Shown: one piece after another, positions 56,904 through 64,000 of the stretch | Layout of the letters: the number at the start of each line of letters is the position of its first letter | How positions within the stretch are numbered: the first letter of the stretch is position 1 | Source: Closterium sp. Naga37s-1 | Lineage: Eukaryota; Streptophyta; Zygnematophyceae; Desmidiales; Closteriaceae | Assembly: GCA_947471745.1 (NCBI GenBank) | Contig: CANJKZ010000170.1 | Coordinates: 3,810,001 to 3,874,000, forward strand | DNA length: 64,000 bases | Direction of reading: 5' to 3' | Made by a program: the position numbers and the translations under genes | Notes under the pieces: model-generated | What the model was told of the DNA's origin: nothing | Seen by the model: the letters and a program-made list of their open reading frames with translations, nothing else | Database searches by the model: none

Positions 56904-57040
56904 TGTCACAATGTAAAATTGACTAAAACAGAAAGTACAAACAAGATATATGCAAAACCTAGCCCTAGTGCAAGTAGAAAATAACATAAGGAAGAACACC
57001 TAGACTAGAACTACACAAATTAAAGAATTATAGCTTGACA
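56904..57040 (-). repeat. 5' LTR of element M
   Basis: 137 bp, TGTCACAATG...TAGCTTGACA, adjoining the primer site on the left and the AGCAG target copy on the right. No TATA box is seen. Confidence 0.93.
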
Positions 57041-57045
57041 AGCAG

Positions 57046-58243
57046 CACCTCCAGCTCCAGCGCCTCCAGCAACTCCAGAACCTCCAGCTCCAGCGCCTCC
57101 AGCAGCAGCACCTCCAGCTCCAGCGCCTCCAGCAGCTCCAAAACCTCCAGCTCCAGCGCCACCAATAGCAGCACCCCCAGAAACGGCACCTCCAGCCCCA
57201 GGGTCCCCAACTCCAGGGTCGACAGTACCAGCTCCAGGGCCTCCAGCAGCAGCACCCCCAGAACCGGCACCTCCAGCTCCAGGGTCTCCAATGCCAGGGT
57301 CGACAGCACAAGCTCCAGGGCCTCCAGCCCCGGTACCTCCAGCAGCAGCACCCCCAGAGCCGACACCTCCAACTCCAGGAGCAGAACCAGTCCTGGCAGC
57401 TCCAGTACCTCCAGTACGAGTACCTCCAGGACCAGAGACACCAGCACTCCCAGCGCCTCCACGACAAGCAGCTCCAGCAACACGACTCCTCATGCGGGTA
57501 CGCGATGCAAGCCACTCTCGTGCCTGCTGTGGTGAGACAGGCCCGCGTCGTGAAACGAGATCCAGAGGAACGCCAGCAGACTCAGTACCCCTAGACTCCG
57601 CAGCCGCAGGCTCAGCACCCCCAGGCTCCGCACTCCCCAGCACCTCACGTGCAGGCTCAGCACCCCCAGACGCAGCACCCCCAGCAGCACCCGCAGCAGC
57701 ACCTGAGTCGCTAGTGACCTCTACAAGCTCAGCCAAGGGGGGCGGGTCTACCTGAGACACACCTGAAGGAGCAGGACCTTGAGGGGGGAGGGGGTCTACC
57801 GGAGGGGGACCTGGAGCGAGGAAAAGCGGCGGGGGAGGGAGAGGGGCAGTGCGGTAGGGGAAGAGACGGTAGAAAGGAACCGACTCGTCAAAGGTGACGT
57901 CCTGAGAGGGGAAGATACGGCGCAAGGTGGGGTGGTAAAACTGCCAGCCAGGCGCGTCAGGGACAAAGCCAAGGAAGAAAGACACAGGGAATGGTGCGGG
58001 AGGAGAGCTTGTCTGCGGACGTATCGCGGACAAGGGCACGAGCACCCCAGACCCGGAAACACGACGCATCGCCAACCTCCCCCGTCCAATGCAGTTTGGG
58101 CGAGGTCTCCGGCAAAGAGACACGGAGCCAGAGGTTGAGCTGCTGCGCGGCGTACCGGACCGCAAACGGCCACAGAAAATGGGGAGCTGCCGTATGGATC
58201 AAGGAGGTACGAGCGACCTCCATGACCAAGCCAATGCAGCGCT
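57046..58243 (-). pseudogene. Copia L, integrase and Gly/Ala linker (5' segment)
   Basis: Right to left: integrase core RIGLVMEVARTSLIHTAAPHF, FAVRYAAQQLNLWLRVSLPE, FRVWGARALVRDTSADKL, a frameshift near 57960-57985, then FLGFVPDAPGWQFYHPTLRR, DESVPFYRLFPYRTAPLPPP. A linker over 200 residues long follows, with GGAEP and GGAGAGG repeats, running into M's target site at 57045. It is close to B's integrase (FLGFVPDVPGWQFYHP). The upstream half is cut by N at 58243. Confidence 0.87.
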
Positions 58244-58380
58244 TGTCGAGTTACAGAAGTATAAGTGTTCACTAAGGAAAGTGAAAACAAGCAAGATATA
58301 GCAAGCATAACCCTAACCCTAGGGAAACATGAAGTACACCTAGACTAACACAAATAAGCTATAACAAATATAGCTTGACA
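58244..58380 (-). repeat. 3' LTR of element N
   Basis: 137 bp, TGTCGAGTTACAG...ATATAGCTTGACA. The last ~50 bp resemble M's LTR (ACACCTAGACTA...TAGCTTGACA) while the start differs. The polypurine tract CTATGGGGGTG (minus strand) follows at 58381-58391. Confidence 0.85.
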
Positions 58381-58670
58381 CACCCCCATAGTCTAGGTGA
58401 CGGTAGTCCTGCGGAAAGCAACACACAGCAAGGGTCACAGGACCAGTTCGCAAAAAAAACATCAAATCTCGGGGTGGATCTCAAGATCACCACACAGTCC
58501 GAGAACAAGCGAGGGGCCACAAGGCCAGTCCATATGCAAGGATATAGCAAATATAGAAGATGCAAGAGTACACGACAAGCATCTCTAGAAGCACAGGGCC
58601 ACAAGGCCAGTCTAGATGCATATATATATAGCAAATATAAAGAGATGCCAGAGTACAAAGCAAAGCATCT

Positions 58671-60910
58671 CTACACAAGCAAGTGAGGGCCTGTAGACAC
58701 AAGGCCAAGCTGGGTGCAGAAACGCTGGTGGTCATAAGGCGGCAACGTCTTGGTGAAGATATCTGCAGTGCTGGCCTCAGAGACCACAAGTATCACGCGT
58801 GCCTGGCCACGCTGCTGCAACTCACGCAGAAGGAAGTAACGAAGTTGGATGTGCTTCGCCTCCTCACACAACAGGACAGCAGACCTGTTGTCGGCAAACA
58901 AGACTGGGGGAGAGCGAGGCTGCTCACCAAGGTCGGTGAGAAGGAAAGACAGCCAGCGAAGCTCCTGAGCGGCCATGGCCGCAGCGTACACCTCGGCCTC
59001 ACAGCTGGAACCGGCGACAGACAACGCCCGAGTCGACCGCCACGAAACAGCAACTGCTCTGAGGCTAAAGGAGTACCCCTCCGTAGACCGGCGCGTCTCC
59101 GCGTAACTGTGAGTGTAACTGGCTGCTTCCCTCCAAGGACAAGTCCCATGCCTGATGTACTCGCCACATACTTCGCCACCCTCTTAGCCGCGTACCAGTG
59201 GGAAGGTCGGTGTCTCCCAGGCGCAACAAAACGCGCAAGGACGCTAAGAGGGTAAGCTAGGTCTGGGCGAGTGCAGGTCAACAGGTACATGAGACAAGCC
59301 ACCATCTCAGGGTATGGACCGCTGGACTCAAATGGCTCGTCCGAAGGTGGAGCCGTGAGCCCATGATCCACACCAAGAGGGGTGAGCTGTACCTTGGAGA
59401 ACGGGAAGCGAAACCGCGTGAGGATCTGCTCGACCATATGCGACTGAGTCAGCGTAATGGTGCGAGCTGCCCTGTCCCTGGTGATCTGCAGGCCAAGGTA
59501 GTGCTGCAGCTCACCAAGGTCAGTGCAAGTGTGTCTCCTCTGCAGTTCCTCCTTCACGGAGGCCAGCGCGCATCGGTCGGGAGTGGCGAACACTAGGTTC
59601 TCGACGTAGACCAGGACAAAGAACGGGGTCGAGCCACGGCGAATGAACAGTGATGGGTCAGAAGACGACGGAAAGAAGTCAAGTGCTGCAAGGGTCGAGC
59701 GAAGTGTGTCGTGCCACTCACGTGGAGCCTGACGCAGGCCGTAGACTGGTCGTCGCAGCTGCCACTGGGTCCCAGGTGGGAAAGAGCCAGTGAAGCCAGG
59801 CGGGCGACGCAGCCAGATCTGCTCGTGCAGGCTCCCCTAAAGGAGCGCGGTGGAAAAGTCCAAGGAGTGCAACTCGTAGTCGCGCTGTGCTCCAATATGC
59901 AGCAACACCCGAAGAGTACTCATCTTCGGGGTGGGAGCGAAGGTCTGGAAGAAGTCCACCCCCTCTCGCTGACTAAAGACTCTCGCCACATAGCGCGCCT
60001 TGAACACAGGTGGTGATCCAGGCGGCCGCTTCACCTTGTAAAGCCATCGGCCACTGACGACGTTCGTCCCAGGTGGTGGGACTGCATCGACGTAAGTGCC
60101 TGTGGACCTATAAGATGCCATCTCTGCCTCCTCAGCTGCTATCCAGTACGAAGCCCAGGGTCCCGAGACCACCTCGGCGTGAGTGCGCGGTATCGGGATG
60201 TCAAGGGCGTCAGGATCTCCCTCAGGGGCAAGTAGCATGGCGCAGAGATGAGGAACAGCGGCCGCAAGGAAACCAAGCTCGAACTGCCTGTCCTCGAGGA
60301 CCTCCAAGGGAAAGAGAGGAGCACCCCTAGAGAACGGAGAACGAGCAGGGCCACTCACCACGTGAGCGGCGTAGTCAAGGCGGTGGGAAGAGGCAAAGCC
60401 AGCGACAGTGGTAACAAGAGCTGAGACAGACGACAGGGGTGCAGTCGGATGAGTGACCAACGCGGACAAAATACGGGAGACGACAGGACGGGAGGCACGA
60501 AGGTAGTCGGACAACGGGTCGTGAAGCACAGTGAGGGACGACTCAGGGGGCTGTGGAAGGAGAGGTGGAGGTGGAACACGAGAGCGAAGAACAAGGTGGA
60601 ACGGACCATCTGCACGGTAACGGGACCGACGACGCTCTGGGGACACAGCACGACTGAGGGGAGAACGACGAGTCCACTGGGACGAGGAAAGGGACTCAAT
60701 AGGGGGAACAAGAGGGGACGGTAGGGGACCACGAACAAAGCGTGCAGGTGCTGGGTCGGGGAGGTCGCGTAGTCGCAGTCGCTGCTGCTCCGCCTCCTCT
60801 GGCGTCTGCTGCGACGGTACCGGCCCCTGCTGCTGCACCTGTGGCTCCGCCTCTGCCCTCTCCTGCTGCGACTGCAGCTGCACCCGCTGCTGCAACTGGG
60901 ACTCCTGCAC
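58671..60910 (-). pseudogene. Element N RT-RNase H
   Basis: RT N-terminus: EGDPDALDIPIPRTHAEVV, WLYKVKRPPGSPPVFKARYVAR, LHSLDFSTA (motif A intact), then TAG at 59837-59839 in place of the Gln in M's FLQGSL. Downstream the catalytic YVDD reads YVEN (59599-59622 region, both Asp changed). RNase H is shortened: LTVT joins a shifted frame, with about 20 residues around the first catalytic Asp (GYSDSSWADD in M) missing near 59105. SSCEAEVYAAAMAAQELRW and STADIFTKTLPPYDHQRF remain. Confidence 0.88.
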
Positions 60911-61660
60911 TACCCTCTCCTGCTGCAGCCGTGACTCCTCCTCTACTCTCTCCTGCTGGGTCTATAACTGTACCTGCTGCTGCGGGTGGGACTCCTGCGC
61001 TACCCTCTCCTGCTGCGGCCTGACTGCTCCGCTACTCTCTCCTGCTGGGTCTGTAACTGTACCTGCTGCTGCGGGTGGGACTCCTGCTCTACCCTATCCT
61101 GGTGCGGCCGGGACTGCTCCTCTACTCTCTCCTGGTGTGTCTGTAACTGCACCTGCTGCTGCGTGCGGGACTCCTGCTCTACCCTCTCCTGGTGTGGCCG
61201 TGACTCCTCCTCGACCCACTCCTGCTGCGGCTGTGACTCCTCCTCTACTCTCTCCTGCTACTGCTGCTGCTGCTGCAGCTGCTGCTGTGTCCTCTCAAAC
61301 TGCTCAAGCTCCTCCCTCTCCAACCGAAGGAGACGCTGCTCACGGGTCAGGAAACGTACACTGCGCGGTGTAGGCGCCACAGTGCCAGTGCCTCCAGCTC
61401 CAGCACCCCCAGAACCAGCACCTCCACCACCGACACCCCCGGGGCCTCCAGTACCTCCCGCAAAAACACCCCCAGGCTCCGCTGCAACTGGCGGCAGAGA
61501 AGAACGAGGGGGAAATTGCGGGACGGACGGGAAGCCAGGGGGTGAGGCGGGGCGAGGCCGCCGACTCGAGGCTGCCGTGTCCTCCACAGGAGTGACCTCC
61601 ACTCCCACAACCCCTGCACCCCCAGGGCCGACACCACCAGCTCCTGCAGCCCCAGTACCC
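60911..61660 (-). pseudogene. Element N linker between integrase and RT
   Basis: As in M: Gly/Ala-rich part (about 61380-61700), EQRLLRLEREELEQFERTQQ, then a Gln/Glu array (QQERVEEES and variants). TAG stops at 61258-61260 and near 60961 sit in CAG-rich sequence. The array length differs from M, as expected for slippage in repeats. Confidence 0.75.
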
Positions 61661-63322
61661 TCACCCTCCGCAACTGCACCTCCCGCACCCCCAGACACGA
61701 CAGGGACTGGACGCTGCGGGGGGGACAACTGCGGAGTGACGTGCGACACACCTGACGGGGCAGGACGCGAAGGGGGGGGGGGCTACCGGGGCGACTGGGA
61801 GAGGCTCAAGGGTGAGGAACAACGGGGGGGAAAAGACCTCAGTACCTCGGTGGGGGCGACTCCTGTAGTAACAGACAGACTCGTCGAACGTGACGTCCTG
61901 AGAAGCGAAGAACCCGCAGGTGACCGGGTCGTAGAACACCCAGCCGGAGGCGTCCAAAGGAAAGCCAAGAAAGACGAAGGCATGAGTGCACGGAGACAAC
62001 TTGTTCACGCCAGGGGCGCGAACGTGAGCCAGACAACCCCAGACACGGAAGTCAGCTGCTACACCCTGTAAACCTGACCAGAGAGAGACCGGCGTCACCC
62101 GTGGCCGTGCGTCACTGGGCCACAGGTTCAGCTGGTGAACGGCGTAGCGGACCGCCTGAGGCCACAAGAACTGAGGGGCACCGGCATGGCACATGGAGGT
62201 CCGGGCAACCTCCATGACCAGGCCGATGCGACGCTCGGCTACCCCGTTCTGCTGCGGCGAGGCTAGTAGCGTGTACGACTGAATGACTCCCCGACCCTGA
62301 CAGAACGTCTCCAAACGAGTGGAAGAAAACTCACCACCACGGTCCGAGTGTAGGCGAAGCCCACACAGGCCCTGGGCACCACCCCACGCTAGCAGCCACG
62401 GCTCGAGGACGGTAGGCACGTCGGCCTTCCGTCGCAAGGGGAAAACCGTGGTGTAGTGGGAGTAGTCGTCCACCACAATCAGGAAGTAGCGCTCCTGACA
62501 TGGTCCAAGGACCGGGGAGGGGCCCCAGACGTCCAAGTGCACGGTCTGGAAGGGAGCCGTGGTGGGGGGGAACGAGGAGGAGTGAGGGGCAGCGCGCTGC
62601 CGACCCTCGACGCAAGGAGTGCACAGCGGCGCAGGCGAGCGAGGAAGCGGGGCAAGCGACTCTGGGAGACCTGAGACCAGACGGTAACGTGCCATCCTAC
62701 TAAGACGTGGGAACGATGGGTGACCTAGACGGTGGTGCCAGAGGACAGACGGGTAGGTGAGGGAGCGACAGTCGCACAACACAGCAGCTACCTGACCTGA
62801 CCTGACCTGGCCTGACCCAGTGCGGTGGGACCCAGTGTGTAGTGAGTGCAGACCAGAGCCCGGCTCCCTGTGAAAAGTGGCCAGAGGGGCCCCAGTGGTA
62901 CCGACTGTGCAGGAGGCAACAGGCTCGTCCAGTGGGAAAGTGGTGACTACACCTAGGTCGTGGAGGTGACTGACACCCACCAGGTTCCTAGAGAACGAGG
63001 GGGTGTAGTAACGTGTAAGAAAACCTGAGGGAGCCGCCGGACACGGGAGAGTGGTGGTGCTGCGAGCAACTACACGTCCCACAGAGGGGTCAGCTAAGGC
63101 GACAGTGACTGGAGTGCGCAGTGGTGTGAGGTCAGTACAGTCGCGAAAGAAACAGCTCGACGCTCCAGAGTCTAGGGTGAAGGAAAGCCGTGCAGTCTGT
63201 GGGGTCGCACCCAAACCAGCTACAAAGGCTAGTGCTAGACTAGTGGTAGCTGCAGCTCCTACACCAAAGACCCTCAGAGGCGCCTGGACTGGAAGCAAGA
63301 CACGCACCAAGAATGGAAACAT
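61661..63322 (-). CDS. Element N protease-integrase, open segment
   Basis: 553 residues without a stop. Protease LSFTLDSGASSCFFRDCTD is near 47-65, the pre-integrase zinc finger VLWHHRLGHPSF ... CTPCVEGRQR near 210-250. Integrase core: VHLDVWGPSP (first Asp), LRLHSDRGGEF (second), QQNGVAERRIG (Glu region), then DFRVWGCLAHVRAPG and FLGFPLDASGWVFYDPVTCGFF. The catalytic residues appear present. It is the intact reference against which M's TAG at 54010 is recognised. The true polyprotein start lies further right. Confidence 0.9.
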   Translation of the reverse strand: MFPFLVRVLLPVQAPLRVFGVGAAATTSLALAFVAGLGATPQTARLSFTLDSGASSCFFRDCTDLTPLRTPVTVALADPSVGRVVARSTTTLPCPAAPSGFLTRYYTPSFSRNLVGVSHLHDLGVVTTFPLDEPVASCTVGTTGAPLATFHREPGSGLHSLHTGSHRTGSGQVRSGQVAAVLCDCRSLTYPSVLWHHRLGHPSFPRLSRMARYRLVSGLPESLAPLPRSPAPLCTPCVEGRQRAAPHSSSFPPTTAPFQTVHLDVWGPSPVLGPCQERYFLIVVDDYSHYTTVFPLRRKADVPTVLEPWLLAWGGAQGLCGLRLHSDRGGEFSSTRLETFCQGRGVIQSYTLLASPQQNGVAERRIGLVMEVARTSMCHAGAPQFLWPQAVRYAVHQLNLWPSDARPRVTPVSLWSGLQGVAADFRVWGCLAHVRAPGVNKLSPCTHAFVFLGFPLDASGWVFYDPVTCGFFASQDVTFDESVCYYRSRPHRGTEVFSPPLFLTLEPLPVAPVAPPPFASCPVRCVARHSAVVPPAASSPCRVWGCGRCSCGG

Positions 63323-64000
63323 AGGTCTCTACTCGTGCAGCCGGGAACGGTCCTAGACCAGGTAGGTGAGACTCAACTAGTGCAGCAGTGCGCTGGCGAA
63401 GTCGCGAGGGCCAGTGCGGTGTAATAGCGTGAGGACCAAAACGCTCACGGTGAAGGTCGTCGAGTCGACGGTAGCAGCTGGACGCAGAGTGATCAGGACT
63501 TCAGCAGGTAGTGCCAGCACCAGGGCCTGTCAGGGCCCGGTACCCGCAGGGGCCGACGTCTCGCCCACTGCTAGCTGAGCCACTGCTGAGGGCTCCACAC
63601 TTTGGACCCGCAGGTCCCCACTGCCGGGAGTGCTGCGGCTGGCCCTGCTGCTGTAGGACTCGAGTACAAGCCATGTGAGTAGCTAGAAACGGGGGTGGTG
63701 CTGGCATGTGGGCCTAAACTGATGTTGGTGGTAGGCTATCCTGCTGCTGGTGCACTAGCGGTAGTCTAAGTTGCTGCTCGAGCGCTGGGGCAGCCTAAAC
63801 TGCTGCTACTGGTGCTGCTGGTACAGGTGGGGCACCGGGTGCGGTTCTATGCGGTTATGTGCAGTTCAGTGCGGTTCTGCGGGGTGGAGAGTAACGGGAG
63901 GGGCGGCTGATTCCGGGTGAGGTGATTGGAACTGGTGGGGCAGCAGCTCTGACTGGTACAGGTGTGGCAGCGGGTGCGGTTCTGTGCGGTTATGTGCAGT
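63323..64000 (-). pseudogene. Element N region upstream of protease, and start of repeats
   Basis: 63501-63707 encodes ATHMACTRVLQQQGQPQHSRQWGPAG and GRDVGPCGYRALTGPGAGTTC as in M, in a frame different from the protease frame. 63720-63835 carries GCAGCCTAAACTGCTGCT repeats. 63835-64000 has the first ~165-bp unit (GGGGTGGAGAGTAACG, GCGGTTCTGTGCGG). No capsid domain is visible before the window ends. Confidence 0.75.

Larger units (their letters stand above)
49916..57040 (-). mobile_element. Copia element M, structurally complete, inserted in L
   Basis: Two 137-bp LTRs (49916-50052 and 56904-57040) begin TGTCACAATG and end TAGCTTGACA. I count about 6 differences between them. The target duplication is AGCAG (49911-49915, 57041-57045). 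On the minus strand from the right: LTR, primer site, GC-rich and tandem-repeat region where Gag should be, protease, integrase, long repeat-rich linker, RT, RNase H, polypurine tract, LTR. Several stops and an RT deletion make it non-functional. Confidence 0.95.
58244..64000 (-). mobile_element. Copia element N, 5' end beyond window
   Basis: The 3' LTR (58244-58380) is followed rightward by polypurine tract, RNase H/RT, repeat-rich linker, integrase, protease and the start of the same tandem repeats as in M. N is inserted in L's integrase at GCGCT (58239-58243). The matching duplication is outside the window. Close sister of M throughout pol, less so in the LTR's first half. Confidence 0.9.

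Overview
The window is made almost entirely of long-terminal-repeat (LTR) and tyrosine-recombinase (YR) retrotransposons nested inside one another. I find no host gene, rRNA, convincing tRNA or CRISPR array. The content suggests a streptophyte (charophyte) green alga or an early-diverging plant. The Ty1/copia and Ty3/gypsy elements have initiator-Met-tRNA-like primer sites. Two gypsy elements carry a C5 cytosine methyltransferase (DNMT) inside pol, an arrangement reported, as I recall, for charophyte gypsy elements and, in other retroelement classes, for dinoflagellates (de Mendoza et al. 2018). A PAT/DIRS-type YR element, a type known from green algae, is also present. The species cannot be fixed from the sequence.

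Layout, left to right (letters are local names). A (1-1741, -): copia gag and 5' LTR, inserted in B. B (1742-5905, -): copia with a 127-bp LTR, inserted in C. C (5906-9278, +): decayed gypsy pol with its 3' LTR. D (9279-10507, -): copia scraps. E (10508-14042, +): copia with a ~1-kb LTR, cut off in integrase and fused to G. G (14043-19676, -): gypsy with an unbroken Gag-protease-DNMT-RT-RNase H frame. 19677-20158: an E-type LTR end, the probable host site of G. H: a copia pol split into 20159-20891, 22931-23880 and 41410-42015 by F (20892-22930, LTR-like unit with a 5-bp duplication) and by a PAT-like YR element (23881-41409).

Inside the PAT element lies a second, decayed DNMT-gypsy (II, 27137-39337). 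Inside II lies gypsy III (28201-33890, -), bounded by LTRs and a GTACG target duplication. A copia leader plus LTR (39338-40123) sits between II and the rest of the PAT element. III is therefore the fourth level of nesting: H > PAT > II > III.

Right part. J (42409-45058, -): copia RT/RNase H. K (about 45.67-48.28 kb, +): decayed gypsy. L (-): copia split into 48284-49915 and 57046-58243 by M. M (49916-57040, -): copia with two 137-bp LTRs and an AGCAG duplication. N (58244 to the window end, -): a sister of M, also inserted in L. M, and as far as visible N, have tandem repeats where a capsid gene would be expected.

Most elements are dead, through stops (strikingly often CAG or TGG turned into TAG), frameshifts and lost catalytic residues. 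The exception is G, whose frame is open for about 1,640 codons with every core DNMT motif present. G is the most interesting object here: a retrotransposon that could place cytosine methylation itself.
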